Positions 16,107-25,233 of a DNA stretch of 64,000 bases are shown one piece after another. The stretch spans positions 165,090 through 229,089 of the forward strand of contig NZ_JXJP01000006.1 of the NCBI RefSeq assembly GCF_000826645.1, read 5' to 3'. The position numbers and the translations under genes are program-made. Position 1 is the first letter of the stretch. Every line of letters starts with the position of its first letter. Source of the stretch: Psychroserpens mesophilus. Its GTDB lineage: Bacteria > Bacteroidota > Bacteroidia > Flavobacteriales > Flavobacteriaceae. Below the pieces are notes generated by a model, which worked only from the letters and a program-made list of their open reading frames with translations, did no database searches and was not told the origin of the DNA.

Positions 16107-17511
16107 CTAGTCCCAAACGTTTTCCCTCTTTAAGCATTAACTCATAAGCAGCTTCATATTCGTTAGGAATATCGCCTTCTAAAATGGCTTCTTTTATAGC
16201 CTCTTTTATTTGTCCGATTTCACGAGAAGGCTTGATGTTAAAGGTTTTCATAATATCTTCACCAGAAATTGGTGGTTGAAAATTACGCACATGATCTCGA
16301 GCTTCGACTTCATCAATTTTCTGACGAACGATTTTAAAGTTGTTGTGGTATTTCTGAAACTTCTTCGGATTCTTGGTTGTAATATCAGCTTCACAAAGCG
16401 TCATTAAATCCTCTACATAATCACCAGCATCAAAAACCAAACGTCTTACAGCAGAATCAGTTACTAAGTCTTGAGCTAAAACTATAGGTCTGGAGCTCAT
16501 AAACACCATTTTTTGAACAAATTTCATTTTGTCATTTAATGGCATTTTTAATCTTTTGAATAAATGATACACCATTTTTGCACCTTCAAATTCGTGTGCA
16601 TGGAACGTCCATCCAACCTTTTTACTGAATTTTTTAGTTGGCGCTTTGCCAATATCGTGAAGAAGCGCAGCCCAACGCAACCAGAGATTGTCGGTGTGTT
16701 TCGAGATATTATCGACCACTTCAAGTGTATGATAAAAATTGTCTTTGTGTTTCTGACCTTCAATTTCGTCAATACCTTTTAAAGCCGTTAATTCAGGTAA
16801 AATATACTGTAATAAACCTGTTTGTTCGAGTAATAAAAAGCCAACCGAAGGCACATCACTTTCCAATACTTTATTCAGTTCAACTACAATACGTTCTTTG
16901 GTAATGATTTTAATACGATGCTTATTTCTGGTAATGGCTTCGAGTGATTTGGCTTCAATTGTAAAGTTGAGTTGTGTTGCAAATCTTATGGCTCTCATCA
17001 TTCGTAATGGATCGTCGCTATACGTAATATCTGGATCTAAAGGTGTACGAATGATTTTGTTTTTTAAATCTTCAATACCATTAAAAGGATCTAATAAGTC
17101 GCCAAAATGTTCTGTACTTAAATCTAAAGCCAAAGCATTAATCGTAAAATCTCTTCGGTTTTGGTCATCTTCAAGCGTACCGTTTTCAACAACAGGATTC
17201 CTACTGTCTTCATTATAACTTTCTTTACGAGCACCAACAAATTCAATATCCATATCTTCATAAGGAAGCATCGCAGTTCCGTAGGTTTTAAACACTTGAA
17301 CTTTTGGTTTGTTTGGGAGTTGTTTTGCAACCTCTTTGGCTAGAGCAATTCCACTACCAACAGCAACAATATCAATGTCTTTATGTAATCCTCGATTTAA
17401 AATGTGATCACGAACAAAGCCGCCAATCACATACGAATCAAGGTCAAGAGTCATAGCAGCATCAGATATGATTTTAAAAATATCGTTTTGTAAGGCATTT
17501 TTATAATTCAT
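16090..17511 (-). CDS. CCA tRNA nucleotidyltransferase/poly(A) polymerase family protein with HD domain
   Basis: 473 aa class II nucleotidyltransferase. The head has the NTP site VIGGFVRDHIL with HKDIDIVAVGSG (two catalytic Asp), then RRDFTINALALDL and DPLRMMRAIRFATQL. An HD phosphohydrolase domain follows (WAALLHDIGKAPTKKF). Together these are the usual head-neck-HD layout of bacterial CCA-adding enzymes; CCA versus poly(A) activity cannot be told from motifs alone, but a single copy in this phylum is normally the CCA enzyme. The C-terminal residues are encoded by a microsatellite, and the last conserved feature is LMLKEGKRLGLV. Confidence 0.93.
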   Translation of the reverse strand: MNYKNALQNDIFKIISDAAMTLDLDSYVIGGFVRDHILNRGLHKDIDIVAVGSGIALAKEVAKQLPNKPKVQVFKTYGTAMLPYEDMDIEFVGARKESYNEDSRNPVVENGTLEDDQNRRDFTINALALDLSTEHFGDLLDPFNGIEDLKNKIIRTPLDPDITYSDDPLRMMRAIRFATQLNFTIEAKSLEAITRNKHRIKIITKERIVVELNKVLESDVPSVGFLLLEQTGLLQYILPELTALKGIDEIEGQKHKDNFYHTLEVVDNISKHTDNLWLRWAALLHDIGKAPTKKFSKKVGWTFHAHEFEGAKMVYHLFKRLKMPLNDKMKFVQKMVFMSSRPIVLAQDLVTDSAVRRLVFDAGDYVEDLMTLCEADITTKNPKKFQKYHNNFKIVRQKIDEVEARDHVRNFQPPISGEDIMKTFNIKPSREIGQIKEAIKEAILEGDIPNEYEAAYELMLKEGKRLGLVISDK

Positions 17512-17700
17512 GAACGGAATTTTTACTACAAAACGTAGCTTTTTTATGTATCTTAAAACTAGTAAAACTTAGAATCCTAAAACCTATGGAATTTACATTC
17601 ATAAATACAGCTGGTTTTGTGCTTGATTCGAATGACAAATTTACGATATACTCTACATTATTTAAAATTTCGGTGTCAATATTCATAATAAGTTTTTGCA

Positions 17701-18501
17701 ATGGTATGGTATAATCGAAAATTAAAGGATAACTCGCCTTTGAAATTAATATATTTGCTGAAATTTATTAATCTTAATGATAGTATGAGCATAAAAATTG
17801 GGGAATTATCACTTTCAAAATTTGTAAAAGGATTTTTAGGAACAAGGCTCATTGACCCAATAGAGGTGTTTTATTTAAAAGAAAAAAATACCTTTTATCC
17901 TATCATTTCAAAATCGGGTTGCTCAACGATTAAACTGTTTTTAATCAGATTATATAATCCTGCATTTGTTAGCAAATTTCCTGGTATTCATGCTATTGAT
18001 CCTTCAGGTGAAACGAATGGCAAGGTGTTACGATTATATTTTAATAGCTTTTCAAAGTACAGAGCGTTTGCAAAAGACAAGGACATCGTTTTAGTAATAA
18101 GAAATCCTTATGAACGAATTTATTCGTGTTATTTAGATGTGAAATTAGAAAAAAACACGATGTATTTAACGCCTTCTGGTTTACACAATTTTTTCGGAAT
18201 AAATAGTACCTATAGTTTTAATCAATTTTTGAAAAAGGTGATATCACTTCCTGATTATTTATCAGACAGACATTTTAGAACTCAAACATTTTATCTGAAA
18301 AAAGGTGTTGATAAAGTTGTCAACTCAATCAAAGTTATTTTATTAGAAAACTTCAATTCGGAAGTCAATAACACTACTAATCTGAATAAAAATTCTAAAT
18401 CATTACCCGACGATATTTTAAATCAGTTGAAGTCAAACACGAAGTTCAAGAAACGATTTTATAAGGATATTGAATTGTATTCGAAAGAATTAAGCCATTA
18501 A
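17701..18501 (+). CDS. sulfotransferase family protein
   Basis: 266 aa. Predicted to transfer sulfate from PAPS, here most likely to a surface sugar. The 5'-phosphosulfate loop is FYPIISKSGCSTIKLF (residues about 64-79) and the 3'-phosphate motif is VIRNPYERIYSCYLD (about 136-150), as in the Sulfotransfer_2 type. It is the first gene of a glycosyltransferase region, which supports a carbohydrate acceptor. The start is uncertain: an in-frame ATG at 17785 would remove 28 poorly conserved residues. Confidence 0.82.
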   Translation: MVWYNRKLKDNSPLKLIYLLKFINLNDSMSIKIGELSLSKFVKGFLGTRLIDPIEVFYLKEKNTFYPIISKSGCSTIKLFLIRLYNPAFVSKFPGIHAIDPSGETNGKVLRLYFNSFSKYRAFAKDKDIVLVIRNPYERIYSCYLDVKLEKNTMYLTPSGLHNFFGINSTYSFNQFLKKVISLPDYLSDRHFRTQTFYLKKGVDKVVNSIKVILLENFNSEVNNTTNLNKNSKSLPDDILNQLKSNTKFKKRFYKDIELYSKELSH

Positions 18502-18511
18502 ATTCAAACGT

Positions 18512-19582
18512 TTAAAAGTGATTTGAACTGGCTTTCTTGTTCCATAGCATTGCTTTAAGTTTTAGTTTTCTAATCCAACTTTTTGAACGTTCATACTTAA
18601 ACAATTTCACTAAAGCATCTGCGTCTAAATGACTGTAGGTCTGAAATAGTTTAAATTTTTTATTGTTTGATTGATTTAATGTCGGTTCAAAATCATCCAG
18701 TTTGATGGTTTTAAAAGTCTTCTGAATTAAAATGTTAGCTTCTTTTTTGTCTTTTACTTCTAATCTTTGATAACAATTTACAATGGTTAGAAATTGCAAA
18801 TAACTAATATAGCTTGCTATGGTGTTTTTATTAGAAGTTGCCTTCAGATAATAGGTGTTGTAAACAATGCTTACAATCTCAAGATAGGATTTTAAGTTTC
18901 TTAAACTGTAATTATTAGTGATAGAATCTGCATTTCCTAAATTGTAATAATAGGTTGGCTGGTCATTCAAAATAATACCTTTGGCATAAAATAAGGTTTC
19001 AAAAAACCACAATTCATCTTCATGTAAGAGTCCACTCTTAAATTGTAATTGGTGTTGATCTAAAAATTCTTTTCGGTATAATCTATTGCATGCAACACAA
19101 ATCAGAGGTTGATTAATCACCAGATTTAAAAGATTTTTTTCTTTGTTGTCATGAATACATAAGCGTTCTGGCTGATGATTCATTAACTCTTTAATCTTGT
19201 TATTCTGACGTTCAGTAATTGCAATTAAGCCAAAAACAATATCACAATGTTGTGTTGCTAAGCCATGTAGATTTTCTAAGGTGATTGAGTCTAATAAATC
19301 ATCACTATCTAAAAAATAGATAAACGTTCCTTTTGCTATGTTTAATCCTGTATTTCTTGCACCTGATAACCCTTGATTTTCTTGATTTATCAGCTGGAAC
19401 CGTTGATCATTTTCCACCCATTTTTCAGCAAGATGTTGAGTATTGTCCTGACTACCATCATTAACCAAAATGCATTCCCAGTTAGAGTAGGTCTGTTTCG
19501 AAACACTTTCAAGAGTTTTATCTAAAAATTGTTCTGCATTATAGCAGGGAACAATTACAGAAATTAAATTTTGAACGGACAT
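18512..19582 (-). CDS. family 2 glycosyltransferase
   Basis: 356 aa. GT-A fold enzyme: ISVIVPCYNAEQFLDKTLES at residues 7-26, ILVNDGSQDNT, and the metal-binding YFLDSDD. The region after the donor site (LLHEDELWFFETLF) holds the acceptor-side acidic residues. The C-terminus is helical and basic. Donor and acceptor sugars cannot be read. It faces the sulfotransferase gene with a 10-bp gap between the stops. Confidence 0.9.
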   Translation of the reverse strand: MSVQNLISVIVPCYNAEQFLDKTLESVSKQTYSNWECILVNDGSQDNTQHLAEKWVENDQRFQLINQENQGLSGARNTGLNIAKGTFIYFLDSDDLLDSITLENLHGLATQHCDIVFGLIAITERQNNKIKELMNHQPERLCIHDNKEKNLLNLVINQPLICVACNRLYRKEFLDQHQLQFKSGLLHEDELWFFETLFYAKGIILNDQPTYYYNLGNADSITNNYSLRNLKSYLEIVSIVYNTYYLKATSNKNTIASYISYLQFLTIVNCYQRLEVKDKKEANILIQKTFKTIKLDDFEPTLNQSNNKKFKLFQTYSHLDADALVKLFKYERSKSWIRKLKLKAMLWNKKASSNHF

Positions 19583-19695
19583 CTTTCAGTGGTATCGGTT
19601 TTAGGTTCTCAAAATTAAAATTTTAATTTGTTATAATACAGTTTATATGTTTTTAATCATATAGCTATCTTTACTACCATTAATTTGCCGTAAGA

Positions 19696-20916
19696 ATGTA
19701 CAAAGCACTTAAGATAAAATTCAGAAACTGGAAATTGAAACAGCAGTTGATAAAACAAGGAACGTTATTTTCTGAAGACAACTTTGTTTTTAAAGACGTT
19801 AATGTTTTATTGATTGATGAAATTATACCAGAATTCAACAAAGATTCAGGTTCCAGACGTTTAACTGAAATCATTAAGTTGCTTTTGAAGAATGACATTT
19901 CGGTGTTTTTAGTTGCCGATTTAAAACAACACAAGTACAAAAGCGATTATATTCAAAAGTTCAAAAACTTTGGTGTTAATGTTTATGAACCAAGTGTTAC
20001 TAGTCACGGAAAATTAATAACTAAAGAAGCGTTTATAAAGCAGATTGCTCCTAAGATGCAAATTGCTTGGTTACACAGACCATTGATATTTGATAAGTTT
20101 CAGCATCTGATTAAAACGTCTAATCCAGATATTAAGTTAGTCTTTGATATGGTCGATTTTCACTATATCAGATTATTGCGAGAGTATGAGCTTCATAAAG
20201 ACGAATCCTTAAAAAGTGAAGCTGAAAAATTCTTGAAAATTGAATTGGAAAATTGTAAAAACGCAGATGTAGTCATTGCCATTTCAACTACTGACAAAGC
20301 ATTGTTAAAACAGCATTTTAACGAAGATGAAAAGGTGATTTTAATCAGTAACATTCATCAGCATCTTGGAAAAGCGAAAAATTTTGAAAATTTTCAAAAG
20401 CGAAAAGATGTACTGTTTGTAGGTAGCTTTAGACATGATCCGAATATCGATGCAGTTAATTATTTGAAAACGGAGATTATGCCTCTTGTGTGGCAGGAAT
20501 TACCAGAAGTAAAGGTCAATGTTATTGGTAGCTATATAAATGAAGACATCAAAGCTTTAGCATCTGAAAGATTTCATCTTCTGGGTTTTGTTGAAAATTT
20601 AACTACGCAGATTAATAGTTCAAAGTTATTTGTTGCGCCTTTACGATTTGGAGCGGGAATTAAAGGTAAAATCGGACAAAGTTTAGAGCACAGTTTACCA
20701 TTGGTAACTTCACATATTGGAGCAGAAGGCTTTGATTTTGGATCGCAAAAAGACGTTATGATTGCCAATACAGCTGAAGATACAGCTCAAAAAATCATAG
20801 ATTTATATACCAATGAAGCTCTTTGGAATGCAGCGAGTAATAGCTGTGAAGCAATTTTAGAACCCTTTTCATTGACTACAACAGAAGCTCAAATACTTAA
20901 AATAATTAACGATTAG
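19696..20916 (+). CDS. family 4 (GT-B) glycosyltransferase
   Basis: 406 aa. The N-terminal half is a Rossmann domain without a strong signature (VLLIDEIIPEFNKDSGSRR). The C-terminal half is GT4-like: VLFVGSFRHDPNIDAVNYL, IGSYINEDI, HLLGFVENLTTQINSSKLFVAPL, then RFGAGIKGKIGQSLEHSLPLV with the donor-binding glutamate. Proteins with this C-terminal half are often annotated Glycos_transf_1. The gene converges with the next one and overlaps it by 11 bp. Confidence 0.88.
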   Translation: MYKALKIKFRNWKLKQQLIKQGTLFSEDNFVFKDVNVLLIDEIIPEFNKDSGSRRLTEIIKLLLKNDISVFLVADLKQHKYKSDYIQKFKNFGVNVYEPSVTSHGKLITKEAFIKQIAPKMQIAWLHRPLIFDKFQHLIKTSNPDIKLVFDMVDFHYIRLLREYELHKDESLKSEAEKFLKIELENCKNADVVIAISTTDKALLKQHFNEDEKVILISNIHQHLGKAKNFENFQKRKDVLFVGSFRHDPNIDAVNYLKTEIMPLVWQELPEVKVNVIGSYINEDIKALASERFHLLGFVENLTTQINSSKLFVAPLRFGAGIKGKIGQSLEHSLPLVTSHIGAEGFDFGSQKDVMIANTAEDTAQKIIDLYTNEALWNAASNSCEAILEPFSLTTTEAQILKIIND

Positions 20917-21796
20917 CTCGCATCGAATGCCTTAAACTGTCGCCACCTTGTAATACTATTTTAAAAGGGACAAAATGTTTTTTAGGTTTGAAAATACTTT
21001 TAATTCCGTATTTCAGAATCAAAATAAACCTTAAAAACTGATAATATAGCCAGCTGTAATTTTTCTTAATAACATACAGGTAAGATACCGTAAACTCTTT
21101 TCTTAGTGCAACACTACCTGAACTTTTTCCCATATAGTGTATAAACGTAGATTTAGGATAAAACTTCGTAGAATACCCTTGTTTTTTAAGTCGTAAACAA
21201 ATATCCATTTCTTCATAAAACAAAAATAGTTTCGGATCAAAACCTCCTGCTTTCTCATAAGCTTCTCGTTTAAAAAACATAAATGCTCCAGATACTAAAT
21301 CGACAGTGAAAGGTTCAGACAAATCTGAATTATGTAGCTTACTGTAATATTTGACAGGTTTTTTGTGGTTAAATAAGTGATAATTTAAATCTATAAATTG
21401 CCTGTAGCTATATTTAAACGTATGACCTTCAGCATCAATTTGTGGTAATCCCAAACAACCGACTTCTGGATGAGCATTGCTATAGTTTAATAATTTAAGT
21501 AAGGTGTTTTCGGTTAATTCAGCATCATTATTTACAAACGCTAAATGATGACCAGTTGCTGCTTCATAACCTAGATGGTTTCCGCCTCCAAAACCTAAAT
21601 TTTCCTGACTTTTAATCAATTTGAAATCAGCAGTTTTCAAATGATTTTCTAATGTGATTACATCTTCAGTTTGAGACAAGTTATCAACTACAATAATCTC
21701 AAAATCAAGGTCTTTTGTGAATTTATAAATAGAGTCAATACAATTAATGGTATAACTGGAAGAGTTGTAGTTTACGATAATTATCGAAACATCCAT
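20906..21796 (-). CDS. family 2 glycosyltransferase, WbbL-like
   Basis: 296 aa. Starts directly with VSIIIVNYNSSSYTINCIDS, then EIIVVDNLSQ, LIKSQENLGFGGGNHLGYE and the metal site AFVNNDAEL. This pattern, with VSGAFMFFKREAYEKAGGFDPKLF later, is typical of rhamnosyltransferase-like GT2 enzymes. The C-terminus ends in basic, partly hydrophobic helices that could touch the membrane. Sugar specificity is not determinable. Confidence 0.9.
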   Translation of the reverse strand: MDVSIIIVNYNSSSYTINCIDSIYKFTKDLDFEIIVVDNLSQTEDVITLENHLKTADFKLIKSQENLGFGGGNHLGYEAATGHHLAFVNNDAELTENTLLKLLNYSNAHPEVGCLGLPQIDAEGHTFKYSYRQFIDLNYHLFNHKKPVKYYSKLHNSDLSEPFTVDLVSGAFMFFKREAYEKAGGFDPKLFLFYEEMDICLRLKKQGYSTKFYPKSTFIHYMGKSSGSVALRKEFTVSYLYVIKKNYSWLYYQFLRFILILKYGIKSIFKPKKHFVPFKIVLQGGDSLRHSMRANR

Positions 21797-21861
21797 AAGG
21801 CTATTTTTGAGTAAATATAAATAAAACTAAATGATGACTCATATAAGTTTTCATTATTTGT

Positions 21862-21869
21862 TAGCTTTG
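21862..21869 (+). promoter_or_regulatory. -7 promoter box (TAGCTTTG) for the three-gene glycan operon at 21887-24327
   Basis: Exact TAnnTTTG match, 17 bp before the ATG at 21887. The three following genes are on the same strand and closely packed, so this is the likely operon promoter. Confidence 0.5.
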
Positions 21870-21886
21870 TTTTAATAATCAATTAT

Positions 21887-22750
21887 ATGAAAAAAATTCA
21901 TGTTGGCTTTTTAATGTCCTATGATTATGAGAAACTCAAGTTCTCAATTCCTCCTGTGTATAAGGAAGCTGACGCTATTTTTATTGCTTTAGATAAAGAC
22001 CACAGAACTTGGAAAGGAAATCCGTTCACTGTTGATGATAGTTTCTTTTCTTGGTTAGAGGCTTTTGATGTAGATAACAAAATCACAATCTATAAAGACG
22101 ATTTTTTTATTCCCGATTTGGATACCATTCAAAATGATACACGTGAACGAACTATGCTTTCTGAACAAATGGGAATGGGAAACTGGTTGGTTCAGGTTGA
22201 TGCTGATGAAATCTTTTTAGATTTCAAGAAATTTGTTACAACCTTAAGAACATATGATCATTTTTTAGATAAACCTGAAAAACAACCCATTCAAATTGCT
22301 GGGTTTTTAATCAATATTTATAAGTATTTAGATAATGGAATTCTCTATGTCAATGAACCTACAAAGGTGATGTTAGCGACAAATTATCCAAATTATAAAC
22401 GCGCACGAAATACTAAACAACGCGTTATTTATACTGATAATGTACTTTTGCATGAGTGCTTGGCAAGAACTGAAGAGGATTTAAAATTCAAACTCGAAAA
22501 TTGGGGACATAGTCATCAATTGAATGATGAGTTTTTTCCGAAGTGGAAGAAAGCAAACGAAAACAATTACAAGGAATTGAAAGATTTATTTTATATGGAT
22601 CCCAAAATCTGGAAAGGATTAGGCTATCTACCATCTCGAAAACTTGATACTATGAAAAACCTTATAAAAACTCAGGACAACTTAAAATTGAGTTCATGGT
22701 TCTTAATGAAAAAGAATTTCGGACAATGGTTTAAATTTTTATTCAAATAG
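21887..22750 (+). CDS. putative glycosyltransferase (GT-A-like, GT2 superfamily)
   Basis: 287 aa. It lacks the usual N-terminal VSVIIPTYN but has a GT-A-like core: HVGFLMSYDYEKLKFSIPPV, ADAIFIALDKD and a metal-binding LVQVDADEIFLDF. Later segments such as VLLHECLARTEEDLKFKLENWGHS resemble glycosyltransferases that act on LPS cores. First gene of a compact plus-strand operon with a second GT2 and an InaA-type kinase. Activity is inferred from the DAD motif and the context. Confidence 0.7.
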   Translation: MKKIHVGFLMSYDYEKLKFSIPPVYKEADAIFIALDKDHRTWKGNPFTVDDSFFSWLEAFDVDNKITIYKDDFFIPDLDTIQNDTRERTMLSEQMGMGNWLVQVDADEIFLDFKKFVTTLRTYDHFLDKPEKQPIQIAGFLINIYKYLDNGILYVNEPTKVMLATNYPNYKRARNTKQRVIYTDNVLLHECLARTEEDLKFKLENWGHSHQLNDEFFPKWKKANENNYKELKDLFYMDPKIWKGLGYLPSRKLDTMKNLIKTQDNLKLSSWFLMKKNFGQWFKFLFK

Positions 22751-22769
22751 AAAGCTATTACGTAAACCA

Positions 22770-23561
22770 ATGAAATCAACCTTAGTCATTTCAACCTATA
22801 ATTGGCCTCAAGCATTAGAACTTGTGTTGTTAAGTGCGCTTAATCAAACACAAATGCCTGATGAAATTATTATTGCTGACGATGGTTCAACACCTGAAAC
22901 TAAAGAGTTAATCGAAAGTTTTAAACCTAAATTCAAATGCCCATTAATTCATATTTGGCACGATGATGATGGTTTCAGAAAATCAGTCATTTTAAATAAA
23001 GCCATAGCTCAAGCCAAAGGCGAGTACATTGTTCAGGCTGATGGTGATTGTATCTTGCATTCCAATTACATCGAAGATCATTTGCATTTTGCTCAAAATG
23101 GCATGTATTTATTTGGAAGTCGAGTGAACATTCAGGAAGACTATTTAAATACTTTGTTTGAAAATAAACAGATTCGATTTACCGCATTTTCAAAAGGAAT
23201 AAAGAAACGAACACGAGCATTGCATATTCCCTTATTAAGTCAGTTTTATAAAGCAAGTGATCAGTTTTCAAAAAAATACAGAGGTTGCAATACGTCTTTT
23301 TTTAAATCCGATTTTATTGCTGTCAATGGTTATAATGAAGACTTTAAAGGTTGGGGAAGAGAAGATTCTGAGCTCGCTTTAAGGTTTCACAACTACGGAC
23401 TTCAAGGTAGAAGAATTCGGTATAGAGGTATCGTATTTCATATCTATCACAATGAAAAATCAAAGAGCAGACTTGAAATTAATAATGAAATTGAATTGAA
23501 TACTATCGCTAATAAAACAGTTTGGTGTAAACATGGTGTAGATCAATATTTAAGTGAATAG
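22770..23561 (+). CDS. family 2 glycosyltransferase with galactosyltransferase-type C-terminal domain
   Basis: 263 aa. N-terminal GT2 domain (LVISTYNWPQALELVLLS, EIIIADDGS, QADGDCILH). The C-terminal part has NTSFFKSDFIAVNGYNEDF and GWGREDSELALRFHNYGL, the Glyco_transf_7C type found in beta-1,4-galactosyltransferases. It is a paralogue of the product of 25234-26055. The stop overlaps the GTG start of the next gene, which suggests translational coupling. Confidence 0.9.
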   Translation: MKSTLVISTYNWPQALELVLLSALNQTQMPDEIIIADDGSTPETKELIESFKPKFKCPLIHIWHDDDGFRKSVILNKAIAQAKGEYIVQADGDCILHSNYIEDHLHFAQNGMYLFGSRVNIQEDYLNTLFENKQIRFTAFSKGIKKRTRALHIPLLSQFYKASDQFSKKYRGCNTSFFKSDFIAVNGYNEDFKGWGREDSELALRFHNYGLQGRRIRYRGIVFHIYHNEKSKSRLEINNEIELNTIANKTVWCKHGVDQYLSE

Positions 23562-24327
23562 AACTAAAAACATACATAAAGATTTCAAAGCTTCGGAAGC
23601 TTTTTTTGATGATATCATATTAAATTATGATTCTAAAGGCGAGCCTTTCGGTAATCAGGATAGAAATTCACTTAAACTTTTTGATTTAAACGGCAAGACG
23701 GTTAATGTGAAGTCGTTTCGTATCCCAAATGTAATCAATCAAATTGCCTATCGATTTTTCAGAAAAAGTAAAGCACAGCGCTCTTTTGAATATGGCAACT
23801 GGCTTAAGAGTTTAGATATTGGTACACCACAACCCTTGGCTTATTACGAATTTAAAACCGCTTTTCTCTTTAAAAAAAGCTATTATATAAGTGAGCAACA
23901 GGATTGTGATTTAACCTATCGTGAATTAACTACAAATTTTAATTATCCAGATTTTGAAGCTATTCTTAGAGCGTTTACCAGATTTACGTACAAATTACAT
24001 CAAAAAAAGGTTCACTTTTTAGATCATTCTCCAGGAAACACGCTTATACAAAAGGTTGATAATGGCTATGAGTTTTATTTGGTGGATTTAAACAGAATGG
24101 AGTTTAAAGAATTGGATTTTGAAACACGAATTAAGAACTTCTCCAAACTAACGATTCATAAATTTATGATTGAAATTATGAGTGATGAATATGCCAAATG
24201 TAGTGGTGAAGCGTATGACAAGATTCTTGATTTAATGTGGTCTTCCACTGAAGCATTTCAAAATAAATATCATAAAAAACGACGTCTTAAGAAGAAACTT
24301 AAGTTCTGGAAAACGTATCAAGATTAA
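23554..24327 (+). CDS. lipopolysaccharide kinase InaA/Kdo-kinase-like protein
   Basis: 257 aa. Small protein-kinase-fold enzyme expected to phosphorylate a core sugar such as Kdo. The catalytic loop is FLDHSPGNTLIQ (Asp with a downstream Asn), and the metal-binding segment is YLVDLNRMEF in place of DFG. The glycine-rich loop is degenerate, as is usual in the WaaP/InaA group. The start is the GTG at 23554, overlapping the preceding gene by 8 bp; there is no ATG before the first conserved residues. It sits in an LPS-core-type operon. Confidence 0.8.
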   Translation: MNRTKNIHKDFKASEAFFDDIILNYDSKGEPFGNQDRNSLKLFDLNGKTVNVKSFRIPNVINQIAYRFFRKSKAQRSFEYGNWLKSLDIGTPQPLAYYEFKTAFLFKKSYYISEQQDCDLTYRELTTNFNYPDFEAILRAFTRFTYKLHQKKVHFLDHSPGNTLIQKVDNGYEFYLVDLNRMEFKELDFETRIKNFSKLTIHKFMIEIMSDEYAKCSGEAYDKILDLMWSSTEAFQNKYHKKRRLKKKLKFWKTYQD

Positions 24328-24433
24328 TCGTTTTTTTTGATTTTGTTTTGCCAAGCTAGCGAGAAATCTCATGAGCTTTATTGAAAGTTAATTTATTCTT
24401 ATAAAATAGAGATGTAGTGTATTCGTAAATGCT

Positions 24434-25189
24434 TCAATTATTACTATATAATTTCCTCAATTTTTTATACTTCAAATACGTGATTTTACCGGTTTCTTTA
24501 CTTATAATATAACCATTGTTACCATCTAAAAAACCGAGTCTTAAAAAGTAAGCTTTAAAAAAAGCCCAAAACGGATTCCATATTAGTTTATAAAAAGGCG
24601 CTTTTTTTCCTTTTTCAAAATAGGCTTGGGCAGCAATAGTAGAAAAGTATTCGGTTTTTGCATTAAATTCTGAATAGCTTTGATAGGTCCAATGCAAAAT
24701 ATCGCCTTTTAATTTGCCAGCTTTACGATGGTCTTTTAATACAATTTCATCGTGCGGATTGATACCTTTCCATTCGGCAAATCGTTTGTCGAATACTCGT
24801 AATTTCTTATTTGGATACCAATCGGAATGCTTGATCCATTGTCCACAAAAATTATTAAAACGGTTACAATAATAGCCATCAAATTGCCAGTTCGATTTTA
24901 GAGTTATAATTGATTCCTGAAGCTCTTCAGACAAGGCTTCGTCACCATCTAAAGAGACAATTACATTGTTCGAAGCATGCCCTAAGGCGAAGTTTTTTTG
25001 TTCAATATAACCCAGAAATTTCTGTTCTATGAATTTAACATTATACTTTAGGCAAATCCTTTTGGTGTTATCTGTTGAAAATGAATCTACCACAACAATT
25101 TCATCAACAACATTCACTAAAGATTGCAAACACTTTTCAATGTTTCGTTCTTCATTAAATGTAATAATAACACCTGAGAGTTTAATCAT
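24434..25189 (-). CDS. family 2 glycosyltransferase, WaaE/KdtX-like
   Basis: 251 aa, the typical size for this subgroup, which adds glucose or heptose-linked residues to LPS inner core. Motifs: GVIITFNEERNIEKCLQSL, VVVDSFSTDNT, SLDGDEALSEEL, then WYPNKKLRVFDKRFAEWKG with PHDEIVL. The next gene is divergent and shares a palindromic promoter region. The precise core linkage is inferred from family resemblance. Confidence 0.9.
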   Translation of the reverse strand: MIKLSGVIITFNEERNIEKCLQSLVNVVDEIVVVDSFSTDNTKRICLKYNVKFIEQKFLGYIEQKNFALGHASNNVIVSLDGDEALSEELQESIITLKSNWQFDGYYCNRFNNFCGQWIKHSDWYPNKKLRVFDKRFAEWKGINPHDEIVLKDHRKAGKLKGDILHWTYQSYSEFNAKTEYFSTIAAQAYFEKGKKAPFYKLIWNPFWAFFKAYFLRLGFLDGNNGYIISKETGKITYLKYKKLRKLYSNN

Positions 25190-25210
25190 TCGAGATTCAT
25201 CTTAATTAGG

Positions 25211-25228
25211 CAAAAATAACTATTTTTG
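25211..25228. promoter_or_regulatory. palindromic back-to-back -7 boxes serving two divergent glycosyltransferase genes
   Basis: CAAAAATA-AC-TATTTTTG: each half is a perfect -7 box (TATTTTTG), one for the minus-strand gene starting at 25189 and one for the plus-strand gene starting at 25234. Only 2 bp separate them, so polymerases at the two promoters would overlap. Confidence 0.6.
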
Positions 25229-25233
25229 AGGCA

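Noticed and set aside
17501..17701. 66-aa minus-strand frame in the cca-sulfotransferase gap
   Set aside because: No recognisable domain, spans the start region of the cca gene, and composition is that of intergenic AT-rich DNA.
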